Assembly (NCBI RefSeq): GCF_015706575.1
Contig: NW_024037064.1
Location: 6,075,427 to 6,139,426 of the forward strand
Reading direction: 5' to 3'
DNA length: 64,000 bases
From: Patiria miniata
Taxonomy: Eukaryota; Echinodermata; Asteroidea; Valvatida; Asterinidae
Shown here: positions 31,044 to 42,939 of the stretch, piece after piece
Numbering within the stretch: position 1 is the first letter of the stretch
Layout: every line of letters begins with the position of its first letter
Translations under genes and position numbers: made by a program
The notes under the pieces: model-generated
The model's input: the letters and a program-made list of their open reading frames with translations, nothing else
What the model was told of the DNA's origin: nothing
Database searches by the model: none

Positions 31044-31963
31044 CAGGGCTCGATTTACCAAAAAAAAGTGGCATGCACTGGTGCAATTTTGTAGACCAAA
31101 AAACCTACATGCACCAAGAAAAACCCACATGTACCATAATTAACTTACATCCGTCTGCTTCTCTGAAGGCATTCTTTCTCTTTGATTTATCGAACTTTCT
31201 ACCTACAGTACACCCGTGAACTTGGCGTTGTATACAACGCCACGCTGTTGTGGCATTTCGAACATGGCGAAATTGAACCGCCATACATAATATCGAACAT
31301 ATGTTGAGTACTCACATAGAAAGCTAAATTTGCCTTCCCGCGTGTTCAGTATGTGTCATTTCGACAAAAATTTGCCGATGAAGACCCATACGAACGTGTA
31401 GAAATTAGATTTTAACCTGACAAGTGACACAAGTACCCAGGGTCATTTGCGTGCAAAATTATCGCAGCCCTCCGAGCTACCCGTCTGCTTCATGTGGCAC
31501 ATATGATAGGCGGCGTCCGATTGGTCAATAACGAGACCACGTGATAAACGCAGCTAATAATTTGGAATCACACTTATGATCCGGACATAAGGAATGCCAG
31601 GAGCGTCAGTGCGATACCAAATTATCCGCAGCATGTATCACGTGGTATTAAAATCACATGCATGATCGGAGGAGGTTGCAGGACGTCGGGATCTCCAAAT
31701 TTTACCGCGTACCTGAATCTGCTGCGAGGAATAATTTATGGATATATAAAAGAAATAACACGTTTGTACACTATCTGGTCAAGTATTCAACAAACTTTAT
31801 TCTTATTCTCACTCATTTGTAAATAGTAAATATATGAATGAAATGAGTATTTTGGTGGCTAAAAAAGTATATGCACGTCGTGCATGCTCAGTAAAAAGCT
31901 ATGTGCACAAGCAAAAATCTACATGCACTGGTGCATGCGTGCACCCGGGTAAATCGAGCCCTG
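31044..31963. mobile_element. hAT-type non-autonomous element, 920 bp
   Basis: 16-bp perfect inverted termini CAGGGCTCGATTTACC / GGTAAATCGAGCCCTG and an 8-bp target duplication TAGCCAAA (31036-31043 and 31964-31971). Subterminal TGCACTGGTGCA motifs occur near both ends. No transposase frame. Confidence 0.93.
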
Positions 31964-32250
31964 TAGCCAAAGCACTGGAACTGGTCATAAGGTTAAGGTG
32001 TTACCCCAAGAATTTACTAATATCTCATGTCTGGTTTTGCCGTACTGAATAATCCAGTACTGTACAGCCAAGCCACTACTTCAATAGACCTCATGCTGAG
32101 CGGCCATCTTTAGAGGACAATGCAAATATACTGCTTGGATAGGCATGCCAACTAGACCTCTTTATGTGGCCAATCTACATGTTCACCATTGAACAACATC
32201 TGTAGACCTCTGTAGGTTTTGTTTTGTAAAATGTGTCTTTTTTTGTATAG

Positions 32251-32393
32251 GAAGAATTGACTCGTCTAGTCCCAGACAATACGAGTTACGTCTGCCACTA
32301 CTAGAGATAATACAAGAAGACGATTCCACAGCCAAAGTCAACAGACAAACATCATCACTCACTGTTGCCATGCCAACCAGGATGGTAAGTTAA
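32251..32393 (+). CDS. PIH1D2: PIH1D2-like C-terminal (CS-type domain) exon
   Basis: Acceptor TTTTTGTATAG ends at 32250; two bases complete a split codon (phase 1), then RIDSSSPRQYELRLPLLEII and a strand pattern ending SLTVAMPTRM. This is the 'Y-x-L-x-L-P-x-L ... TAK-x-x-x-x-x-x-L-T-V-x-x-P' pattern of the PIH1D2 C-terminus. Reading on gives VS and a TAA stop (32391-32393). Alternatively ATG|GTAAGT (after 32384) is a donor in phase 0. The C-terminal domain of PIH proteins contacts R2TP partners. It lacks nearby core exons. Confidence 0.6.
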
Positions 32394-33479
32394 TAAGTTA
32401 TATCTGAATGCTGCAGATGAAGTTGCGTATGCATTTGTAGCCAGCCTTGGGCAACTTGGATCAAGGACCAATAGTTAACTAGTGGTTGGTTTGTGCCGTA
32501 CCTAGTGCATTCGCAGTGCAGATAACGTAGGGAACGTATCAACGACTCTAGTTGAACTAAGTCATGTCAAGGACCATGAGAAAATGGCGGTCGCACAATT
32601 TTTCAACATTTGACGTTTCTGTTAAAATGTACACAAATAGTAGTAATTGTGTACTTAATACAAATTGCAGTTATACAATGGCGACAAAAGTGACAGAATC
32701 GTAAAGGTACACGGAAAAACTATGACATGAAAATGAAATTATCAGCTCTCACAGTTTTCATTTTTCCGCCATTTTTGTTGATAGTAGGTCCCCTCTGCAC
32801 TATGCTATGAAAATTGCTATTGATAACCAGTAATATCATGGCACGACCAGCCGCAGTAGGTTGGTCCTGAATAGTGGACTAGACTAGTCGTCCACTAGTG
32901 CCTTTGACCAGAATAAGTCGAACTATGGTTAACTACATGTATGGTCAAACTTGCCTCTTGCAGAGAATATTTTTCTGATTTTAATCAGAAAAAAGACTTT
33001 TGGAATTTTCCAACAAAATCTCCAATTTGTTAACAACTTGTGCCCCACAAAATTTTATTTGTTTTACGATTTTTCCACAATATGTGACTTTATTTAAATT
33101 ATAATTTCAAAGAAAAGTCGACGAAAAAGTCAATGACAATGGCACATAAAAATTATCGCGAGCGTAGTTTTACACTCTTTCACCAGTCGTAAATGGAGTG
33201 TTTGTACGGTAGAAACACCCAGGTCAACACTGATCGGAACCCTTTCCCGGCTGGATTAAAGGTGAAATATTGACGTTTGACATGGAAAAATCACTGCGTC
33301 AGTGCATTACACTAAGTGTGGAGCATGCTTGCACAATGTAATATGCAACGGTACCACCGTACATGACCGGCCGGGTACGGATAGCTGGTCCCGCAAATTT
33401 GTTTTCCCCAAATGACATCCACATGGGGTGCACGCTATGGTGTTTTTGGACTTTACTTCTCTAAAAACTTGAGAAGAAA
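32394..33479. other. Intergenic
   Basis: AT-rich sequence without recognised exons or repeats. Confidence 0.5.
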
Positions 33480-33664
33480 ATATAAAATCAGAAAAAAAGA
33501 AATAAATTCGAACATATTGAAATTCTGACTTTATTTCCCTTTTTGAAAAAAATCCTCCAAAGATTGGAAAAGAACAAAATTCCGGTACAAAATGGTGACT
33601 CAAACCTACAACTTTGCGGTCCAAAATCACAGCCCTACCAACTGAGCTGTTGCACTGCTCGACA
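33480..33664 (-). mobile_element. tRNA-derived SINE or tRNA pseudogene
   Basis: On the minus strand, 33664-33594 reads like a tRNA: an A-box CAGCTCAGTTGGTAGGGC and a B-box-like GGTTTGAGTCAC at tRNA spacing. The anticodon stem does not pair well and the acceptor arms are poor, so a functional tRNA is unlikely. An A/T-rich non-tRNA tail follows. Confidence 0.5.
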
Positions 33665-33853
33665 AATCCTGGGAAAAAATTAATATATACATGTACGTGC
33701 GTACGTATCGTTAAAGTATCGTAGAGGGTGCTAAACAATCATGTAATATGGATACATACATGTAGTTTGGGAAAAGAAAATTCACGGTCAGGCCACATGA
33801 ATGATCCGATGGATAAAATTCATGCTGTTCGATTTACGGAGGTTTCAGATTTA

Positions 33854-35475
33854 GTTGTATAAAAATGTAATGCTTTAACCCTATAGGGCCAGAGGGGGGG
33901 GGGTGGGGAGGGGGTTGGACCCCTGTAAATTAGGATTTTAGCTGAGATACATGCGGATGCGCACCCGACTGTCCAACAGATTGACCTTGTCCACCTTGGA
34001 TGTACAAGACATGCTCCAGCAGGAACGGCCAGGGACCCAGTACTATCAGAGCTGCAAAGAGTCATCTACTCTGGTTGGCCAGGCTCTATCAAAGATCTCC
34101 CTCGTGATCTACGAGTACGACCCTACTGGTCCTACAGGGAAGAACTTGGACTCTCATGCATTGCCATCTAAAAGGGCGACAAGTCCTGATACCAGAATCC
34201 AAGTGCAATGTACATTCTCAACAACCTTCACACTGGACATGACCAGTTAGACATTGAGAAAACATGACGTTTAGCATGTGACTCTGTCTTCTGGACAAAA
34301 ATAAACGACCAAGTAAGCCGTGTGGTGTCCTCATGTCACACTTTTCAGGAAGACCAGCTTGGCCAACGCAAAGATCCACTTCAGCCTCATGAGATCCCAA
34401 CCTCACCATGGTAAAACTGGGAACCGACATCTTCATGCCACTTGATTGAGCCTCAGGAGATCCCAACCTCGCAATGGGTAAAACTGGGAACCGACCTCTT
34501 CATGCCACTTGATAAAACCTCATGAGATCCCAACCTCACCATGGGTAAAACTGGGAACCGACCTCTTCATGCCACTTGATTGAACCTCATGAGATCCCAA
34601 CCTCACCATGGGTAAAACTGGGAACCGACCTCTTCATGCCACTTGATTAAACCTCATGAGATCCCAACCTCACCATGGGTAAAACTGGGAACCGACCTCT
34701 TCATGCCACTTGATTGAACCTCATGAGATCGCAACCTGACCATGGGTAAAACTGGGAACCGACCTCTGCATGCCACTTGATTGAGCCACATGAGATCGCA
34801 ACCTCACCATGGGTAAAACTGGGAACCGACCTCTTCATGCCACTTGATTGAGCCACATGAGATCGCAACCTCACCATGGGTAAAACTGGGAACCGACCTC
34901 TTCATGCCACTTGATTGAGCCTCATGAGATCCCAACCTCGCCATGGGTAAAACTGGGAACCGACCTCTGCATGCCACATGATTGAGCCTCATGAGATCCC
35001 AACCTCACCATGGGTAAAACTGGGAACCGACCTCTTCATGCCATTTGATTGAGCCTCATGAGATCCCAACCTCACCATGGGTAAAACTGGGAACCGACCT
35101 CTTCATGCCACTTGATTGAGCCACATGAGATCCCAACCTCATCATGGGTAAAACTGTAAACCGACCTCTTCATGCCACTTGATTGAACCACATGAGATCC
35201 CAACCTCCCTATGGGTTAAACTGTGAACCGACCTCTTCATGCCACTTGATTGAGCCACATGAGATCGCAACCTCACCATGGGTAAAACTGGGAACCGACC
35301 TCTTCATGCCACTTGATTGAGCCTCATGAGATCCCAACCTCGCCATGGGTAAAACTGGGAACCGACCTCTTCATGCCACTTGATTGAGCCTCATGAGATC
35401 CCAACCTCACCATGGGAAAATCTGGGAACCGACCTCTTCATGCTCAGAAACGAACCATGGGGCCATGTCTTGCAC
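33854..35475 (+). mobile_element. Ty3/gypsy integrase-region fragment with 67-bp array (tandem copy 1)
   Basis: A decayed Ty3/gypsy pol fragment. With frameshifts and stops, the + strand reads SGWPGSIKDLP, then YW, REEL, ILNNLHTGH and a VSSCHT/QED stretch, which is the linker and HHCC zinc-binding region of a gypsy integrase. This copy has Phe codon TTT where the second zinc Cys is expected. From 34385 the start of the catalytic core (PHEIPTSPWVKLGTDLF) is repeated about 16 times in 67-bp units. It is repeated as 35476-37164. Confidence 0.85.
34385..35441 (+). repeat. 67-bp minisatellite derived from integrase, array 1
   Basis: Units of 67 bp (for example the step 34561 to 34628), about 16 copies, 90% or more alike by eye. 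One unit is 22 codons plus one base, so the frame shifts at each repeat and no long protein is encoded. Confidence 0.92.
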
Positions 35476-37164
35476 GTTGTATAAAAATGTAATGCTTTAA
35501 CCCTATAGGGCCAGAGGGGGGGGGGGGGGGAGGGGGTTGGACCCCTGTAAATTAGGATTTTAGCTGAGATACATGCGGATGCGCACCCGACTGTCCAACA
35601 GATTGACCTTGTCCACCTTGGATGTACAAGACATGCTCCAGCAGGAACGGCCAGGGACCCAGTACTATCAGAGCTGCAAAGAGTCATCTACTCTGGTTGG
35701 CCAGGCTCTATCAAAGATCTCCCTCGTGATCTACGAGTACGACCCTACTGGTCCTACAGGGAAGAACTTGGACTCTCATGCATTGCCATCTAAAAGGGCG
35801 ACAAGTCCTGATACCAGAATCCAAGTGCAATGTACATTCTCAACAACCTTCACACTGGACATGACCAGTTAGACATTGAGAAAACATGACGTTTAGCATG
35901 TGACTCTGTCTTCTGGACAAAAATAAACGACCAAGTAAGCCGTGTGGTGTCCTCATGTCACACTTGTCAGGAAGACCAGCTTGGCCAACGCAAAGATCCA
36001 CTTCAGCCTCATGAGATCCCAACCTCACCATGGTAAAACTGGGAACCGACATCTTCATGCCACTTGATTGAGCCTCAGGAGATCCCAACCTCGCAATGGG
36101 TAAAACTGGGAACCGACCTCTTCATGCCACTTGATAAAACCTCATGAGATCCCAACCTCACCATGGGTAAAACTGGGAACCGACCTCTTCATGCCACTTG
36201 ATTGAACCTCATGAGATCCCAACCTCACCATGGGTAAAACTGGGAACCGACCTCTTCATGCCACTTGATTAAACCTCATGAGATCCCAACCTCACCATGG
36301 GTAAAACTGGGAACCGACCTCTTCATGCCACTTGATTGAACCTCATGAGATCGCAACCTGACCATGGGTAAAACTGGGAACCGACCTCTGCATGCCACTT
36401 GATTGAGCCACATGAGATCGCAACCTCACCATGGGTAAAACTGGGAACCGACCTCTTCATGCCACTTGATTGAGCCACATGAGATCGCAACCTCACCATG
36501 GGTAAAACTGGGAACCGACCTCTTCATGCCACTTGATTGAGCCTCATGAGATCCCAACCTCGCCATGGGTAAAACTGGGAACCGACCTCTGCATGCCACA
36601 TGATTGAGCCACATGAGATCGCAACCTCACCATGGGTAAAACTGGGAACCGACCTCTTCATGCCACTTGATTGAGCCTCATGAGATCCCAACCTCACCAT
36701 GGGTAAAACTGGGAACCGACCTCTTCATGCCATTTGATTGAGCCTCATGAGATCCCAACCTCACCATGGGTAAAACTGGGAACCGACCTCTTCATGCCAC
36801 TTGATTGAGCCACATGAGATCCCAACCTCATCATGGGTAAAACTGTAAACCGACCTCTTCATGCCACTTGATTGAACCACATGAGATCCCAACCTCCCTA
36901 TGGGTTAAACTGTGAACCGACCTCTTCATGCCACTTGATTGAGCCACATGAGATCGCAACCTCACCATGGGTAAAACTGGGAACCGACCTCTTCATGCCA
37001 CTTGATTGAGCCTCATGAGATCCCAACCTCGCCATGGGTAAAACTGGGAACCGACCTCTTCATGCCACTTGATTGAGCCTCATGAGATCCCAACCTCACC
37101 ATGGGAAAATCTGGGAACCGACCTCTTCATGCTCAGAAACGAACCATGGGGCCATGTCTTGCAC
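35476..37164 (+). mobile_element. Ty3/gypsy integrase-region fragment with 67-bp array (tandem copy 2)
   Basis: Direct copy of 33854-35475 at an offset of 1622 bp, with hardly any substitutions. One is TGT instead of TTT at the second zinc Cys. The array has one extra 67-bp unit, so this copy is 1689 bp. The last unit runs into a non-repeated integrase-like continuation up to about 37250. Confidence 0.85.
36007..37130 (+). repeat. 67-bp minisatellite derived from integrase, array 2
   Basis: About 17 units; the variant units occur in the same order as in array 1 apart from one inserted unit near 36605, so the two arrays were copied as a block rather than expanded separately. Confidence 0.9.
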
Positions 37165-37396
37165 TTTCCTGAGGTGATCCAAGACAAAGTTCACATGACT
37201 TCCTACACATGTAGTACCATCGCAAGCCAATGCTTTTTAATAGAGATCAGTAATTCTTGAACTTCAGAGATTGCGACATGATACCAAGGCGATTGTCATG
37301 ATTGTGATCCACACCTGTCGTTAGTTTTGGTCAAGTTGTTAGAATCATGAGAGTTTTTTTTCCCACCAAAAACAACTTCTTTATCTGAAACTGACT

Positions 37397-37843
37397 TCTC
37401 TTAAATCTAACGATAATATATTTGAAATTTGAACGGTATCTTTCATTGGAAAATGCGATTTTCGAATGCGCATGTAATTTCAGTTCATGACATTCCCAAA
37501 ATTTCCGACCAAAAATAAAATTGTCCTCTTTCCGCGACTTCTTTGTTGGTTTTAAACATTGCTTACTAGTTTGGTAAGTTCAATAAAGCTTATGTAACGC
37601 AATCACAAAAAAACCTAATCTAAAAATCTAACGATAATATATTTTGAAATTTGAACAGTATCTTTCATTGGAAAATGCGATTTTCGAATGCGCATGTACA
37701 TGTAATTTTAGTTCATGACATTCCCAAAATTTCCGACCAAAAAATAAAACCGTCCTCTATCCGTGATTTCTTTGTTGGTTTTAAATATTGCTGACTAGTT
37801 TGGTAAGTTCAATAAAGCTTATGTAACGCAATCACAAAAAAAG
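37397..37843 (+). repeat. Direct duplication of a ~225-bp unit
   Basis: 37397-37612 and 37625-37843 share TCTAACGATAATATATTT through GTAACGCAATCACAAAAAAA with few differences. Confidence 0.85.
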
Positions 37844-37880
37844 ACTGCTTACAGTACCATTATAATCTGCCTTGTAGTAT

Positions 37881-38054
37881 ACAAATAGGCCCTATAACAT
37901 GGTTTGAGGGTGGACAGTCGATATTCGCTCCCCGAGGTATTGGAAGTTGACAAACTAGTTCCCGAGGCGAAGCCAAGGGAACTAGTTTGTCAACTTCCAA
38001 TACCGAGGGGAGCTAATATCGACTGTCCACCCGAAATAAACCATGTTATATTTG
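37881..38054. mobile_element. Long hairpin (MITE-like)
   Basis: Arms of 70 bp or more with short mismatches, centred near 37968. The inner arm starts GGGTGGACAGTCGATATT and ends GACTGTCCACCC at 38032; the outer arm is ACATGGTTT / AAACCATGT. Confidence 0.8.
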
Positions 38055-38057
38055 TTT

Positions 38058-38592
38058 TACTATACCTCATACATATTCAGTTGCCGAATTTTGTTTTATT
38101 ATTATGCACCTAAAACAAAATTTGGGGAAACTTGTACAGCTCACCAAAAGATTCAACTTCAATTACTAGTTCGGTTCGTTTGCAATTATAATACAGTTAC
38201 TACAGTTGTAAATACAGTTGTTTGCAATGTGTACAACTTTCTTTTGTACAGGAGACATCTTTACACGGTCTATACATTTTCTCCAGTACGGCAGCATTGA
38301 GCTCTGTAAATTAACATTTACGCGAACCGTGCAACCATGCATCTCTCCTGTGCGATGTTCGCGCGTGCGTACTGCACCCGTGCGACAGTTCCTCGATTGC
38401 TCTGTAAAGCGCATGCATAGTAGACTGTCGCACGGGTAACCCATGCGACAGTCTACTACGCATGCGTATTTACAATGTGCGTGAATCCTCGCGCGCGCAT
38501 TTGGTAAACAGCAAGAATAACATCTGGCACGTGATGGTGAATTGACCAGTGAACGTTCGGCTCTCGATCATGAATATGTATGAGGTATAGTA
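38058..38592. mobile_element. 535-bp element with perfect 22-bp inverted ends
   Basis: TACTATACCTCATACATATT.. at 38058-38079 is the exact complement of 38571-38592. Inside is a second palindrome (38410-38467) whose arms contain TAGTAGACTGTCGCA. No coding capacity. Confidence 0.75.
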
Positions 38593-38816
38593 ATGAAAAA
38601 TAGTTGGCCTATTATCTTTTCAATGTTGTTTTTCACTGAAGTGGGATGTTTTTCCCACAATGTAGGAGAAAACTAAGAGCATGCAGCTTTCATCTTGCTT
38701 CAGATCTCTAATGTCCCACTTTTGGTTGCTGAGTATTGCGTCCTTACACATTCATGTACATGTATGGTTAGTGGATAGGCTGTGAGTGATATGAATGCTA
38801 TACATAGTGGTATTGT

Positions 38817-40560
38817 GACTGTAAATGGATTAGGAACTTATCCACGGCTGCCCTGGAAATGCTTCACCTTATTTCTTTACGAAATACCTAACAAAAGTAA
38901 AGTGTTTAAGTTGTAGTTTTGAGGCTTCATGTGGCTAGGCTTATGCGTTTTTTTGAAGAGTGTCCAGGAATAACTTGAAGTATTTTGTTTGCTTTAGTTT
39001 CATCTGGCTGGTTCAAAGTATGATTTGCAGGGATTGTTTTGGTTGAACTTGTGTTTATTTTTGGTTTCATAGGGGCTGATATCAGTTCATATAGATTACA
39101 GACTACAGACAACGGCAGCCTATAAAGAGATGCAGGATGATTGATGATGCAGACGGTTCAAATGTCATTGCTGAGTGGTTTTTGGCACGCTATGGGATCT
39201 TGGATCTTTGATATGTTTTAATACCTCCAATACTCCTTGAAGAAGTCATAGCTGTTTAAGCTCGATGTGCTGGCCTTGCACTGAGTACATGTCTTCAATT
39301 GAGACTTCTAGTTTCAACCCAACTGGACAAGCTTAGTCTTGATGCAATATCTTGTACACAATGTACGTGGTACAGGCATTGGTATAACAATTGGATTGGT
39401 TCAGGTGTTAGATATCAAATAGAAGGCAGTTTATTTCTTACAACTCTTACAATCCCCTGAGCAGCTAATGACAGTGTTCTTCTTGGTCACCCGTTGTCCA
39501 TTTAATGAAGCATGCTGTTGTTTTTACAATGGTCTCAGTAGGGATTCGTAATGTTCTGAATTACTGTGTGATGATATCTTAGGGTATATTTTAATTGTTG
39601 TTGTTAATTTTTTTTCCTGTTCAGCTTTTGAACTTTGTCAAGTTAACTTTTCCTATTCAAAGACTGCTGTGATGGTTTCTGGATTGAAAGTCAAATTCTT
39701 TATTTATAGGCATACCCCTGACGCAGGACTCATCGTATTTTGACTGTAAATGGATTAGGAACCAATCCCATGGCTGCCCTGGAAATGCTACACCTTATTT
39801 CTTTATGAAATCTAGCAAACATAAAGTGTTTAAGTTGTATAGTTTTGAGGCTTCATGCAGCTAGGCTAGTGCCTTTTTTGGAAGAGTGTCCAGGGATAAT
39901 TTGAAGTGTTTTGTTTGTTTACTTTCGTCTGGCTGGTTCAAAGTGTGATTTGTAGGGATTTGTTTGTTATGTGTGTTTATTTTGGGTTTGGCTGATATCA
40001 CTGCAAATAGATGGTTCAAATGTCCTCAATTGTTGTAGTTTTGAGGCTTCATGCGGCTAGGCCTATGCGCTTTTTCGAAGAGTGTCCAGGGATAATTTGA
40101 AGTGTTTTCTTCGTTTGCTTTTGTCTGGCTGGTTCAAAGTATGATTTGTAGGGATTTGTTTATGTGTGTTTATTTGGGTTTCCTAGGGGCTGATATCAGT
40201 TCATATTAGATTACAGACTACAGACAACGGCGGCCTATAAAGAGATGCAGGATGATTGATGATGCAGACGGTTCAAATGTCATTGCTGAGTGTTTTTTTG
40301 ACACACTATGGGGTCTTGTCGGGATCTTGGATGATACGTTAACACCCAAATACTCCATGACAAAGTTTTAGCTGTTTTAACTTGAGATGTTGGCCTTGCA
40401 CTGAGTACATGTATGTATAATGTCCTCAATTGAGACTTTCAAGTCCAACCCAACTTGGCAAGCTTAGTCAAGATGCAATAACTTGCCCGTAGTACAGGTA
40501 TCCATTGGACTGGTTCAAATAGAAGGCAGTTTATTAATTCTTACAATCCCCCTGAGCAGC
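38817..40560 (+). repeat. Dispersed ~0.9-kb repeat, two main copies plus fragments
   Basis: TGACTGTAAATGGATTAGGAAC starts copies at 38817 and 39741; GTTTTGAGGCTTCATG recurs at about 38917, 39842 and 40041; CTGAGCAGCTAATGACAGTG ends copies near 39475 and 40572. Another fragment is at 44420-44950. Function unknown, no frame conserved. Confidence 0.75.
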
Positions 40561-40839
40561 TAATGACAGTGTACATGTGGAGCCTGTTGTGTCTTTTTGT
40601 AACATTGAAACAGCAAAGTGACTTAATAATAACAAAATAGACCCACAGAGATAAATCCTCTTGAATGAAACTAACAAGTGTAATGCTGACATGCAATCAC
40701 CTATCACTATCCTTTTTGGACGGCTTTAGAGGGTCCCTGCTTTTTAAGCGAATGTGCACTCCGGTTGGGGTACAACTAACCATGTGACCTACCAATGGAA
40801 CCACGTCACAGTCCCTGGGAATCAAGTTTATGTGTCGTC

Positions 40840-41290
40840 CACCGAGAGTGTTCTTGGTGTCACCTAAGTGTAGAACAATCCAACATCCCTGGGAGTGACG
40901 TACATGCCGTTTAAATTGATGGGTTGCTGGTGTCATGTGACTGGTGAACTTTGCAATATCCCTGGGAATGAGCTGACGTGCCGTATAAATTGATTGGTTG
41001 CTGGTGTCATGTGACTGGTGAACTTTGCAATATCCCTGGGAATGAGCGTACGTGCCATTTAAATTGATGGGTTGCTGGTGTCATGTGACTGGTGAACTTT
41101 GCAATATCCCTGGGAATGAGCTGACGTGCCGTATAAATTGATGGGTTGCTGGTGTCATGTGACTGGTGAACTTTGCAATATCCCTGGGAATGAGCTCACG
41201 TGCCTTTTAAATTGATTGGTTCCTGGTGTCATGTGACTGGTGAACTTTGCAATATCCCTGGAAATGAGCTCACGTGCAGTTTATGTGCTC
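40840..41290 (+). repeat. 74-bp minisatellite
   Basis: About six units, with GGTTGCTGGTGTCATGTGAC recurring at 40922, 40996, 41070 and onward at 74-bp steps; later and earlier units are more diverged. Confidence 0.88.
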
Positions 41291-42939
41291 TATAGATGAG
41301 GGAATGCGCCGTCCAATTGGAGACCTGGGCCCCTGGGTATCATGCAACTGGTTGATGATAAGATTCTTTAATTAACAATGACCTAGAAATATCCGTCAGT
41401 TTCATTGGTGGATATCGAGTGGGTGTGTGCACATAGAAATCACGTGCAAAGAGATAATATGCAAATGTCAATACCAAAGCCGTCATATATCAGATTTTGC
41501 ATGCGAGGGTTTCATCAGATTGATGACGTGGCATTCAGCCTTGGCATGCCTTCATTTTATGAAGTCTGCTCGCAAACATTGAGTTGTACTCAATGGACTG
41601 GAGATTTTGCATCCTTTAGAGTGTACAAGTGCATGTACATGTACATAGTGTAATGTAGCCCTCCATTGTGCCCAGAAAGGTAAGAGTTTTAAGCTGCTTT
41701 ATCCGATGAGAAATTCAAGTATTGTTGAACTTTTCACGATTCTGAACTTGTATTTGAAACGTCGTCTTCACAGTTTGGCATCAGGGTGACTGTAGCCATT
41801 CACGTACAGGTACTCGCGTAATTGCCAGTGAGACTTTGCAGTTTGTGGTACCCTATTGTTCCTCCTCAAAAGCAAATCTGGAATCTGTACGGGCAGCAAA
41901 AATATAACCCTTTATGGCAGAGCAAGATACTTGAAATTCTGATTAAAGAGAAATGAACATGTCGTGGTTCATTAGTTACATTTACACAATTCTGAACTTG
42001 TATTTGAAACGTCATCTTCACAGTTTGGTATCAGGGTGACCGTAGACATTCACGTACTTTCGTAATTGCCAGAGGTACCCTATTGTTTCCCCTAGGGCAG
42101 CAAGAATATATTACCCTTATAAATGCATTACGGCAGAGTAAGAGAGCAATGATTTTGTATCACTAGGATAGGCATGAGTAAACCTATTGTGCTTTCATAA
42201 GGGAAATGAATACATGTATGTTCTTGGCTGGTTTTCAACACTATGTTGAAGACCGGTTTGGAGTGTGGACAAAAATTGAAGTATACAAGAATACATTGTT
42301 TGGATATAGGTATTACTTTTGAAGTATTCTTTATTTTTTGTGTTTTGGGCAGGTCATTACACCATTGTTCAATGTGCCTGGTTTTGGCAGGTTTTTCAAC
42401 AACCTTTGTGCGGGGTGTCATATGTAATAAAAAAAAAGATTATTTCTTGGGTGGAGGAAACCAGAAAATCCTATTGGGAAAATTGTCAGGGTATCAATTG
42501 AAAAAAATTTCTGAGTGGGAAAAAATGAGAAGTTTTTTGGGAGTTATTTTGCTAACATCCCTACTTACTGGTAATACTTACTAAAGGGCCTAACTTTTTT
42601 TGAAATACAACTACAATTCTCCAAAAAACAAATGAATTTGGTGTCACTTTATCAGGATCTCTTTTGATTAAACAGACTACTTTGTTTCTGCAATAAAGTA
42701 GTTGATGCCCCGTAGCTTACCGAAGTTTGCTACACCTACTAACTATAGTTCAACACAATGTCAGTGAGTGGAATGATGTTATTTTGTCTGATTCCATGTT
42801 GCAATATTACTTTCAATATTGTCCCCAGTTTTAGTCCTAATTTTTATGTTTTACTGGATCGTTGTCAAGGTCATACAGAGAGATAAACTAAATCTGGCAA
42901 AATAAACTTCAAGAACGATCAACCGTCAGCCAAATGTAG
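41291..42939. other. Intergenic with a diverged direct repeat
   Basis: 41740-41850 and 41985-42075 share TTCTGAACTTGTATTTGAAACGTC and TTCACGTAC blocks. No exon recognised; the 113-codon frame at 42243-42584 has no family likeness. Confidence 0.5.

Noticed and set aside
33594..33664. Functional tRNA gene on the minus strand
   Set aside because: A- and B-box likeness is good but the acceptor and anticodon stems do not pair; a SINE or pseudogene fits better.
33951..34250. 99-codon open frame repeated at 35573
   Set aside because: It is a shifted frame across the decayed integrase fragment; the family-like residues are in the other frames.
34385..37130. CRISPR-like array or coding tandem repeat
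   Set aside because: Units are contiguous without spacers, 67 bp is not a multiple of three, and the source is a gypsy integrase segment in a eukaryotic genome.
42243..42584. 113-codon open frame
   Set aside because: No recognised motif, no splice partners and composition like the surrounding non-coding AT-rich DNA.
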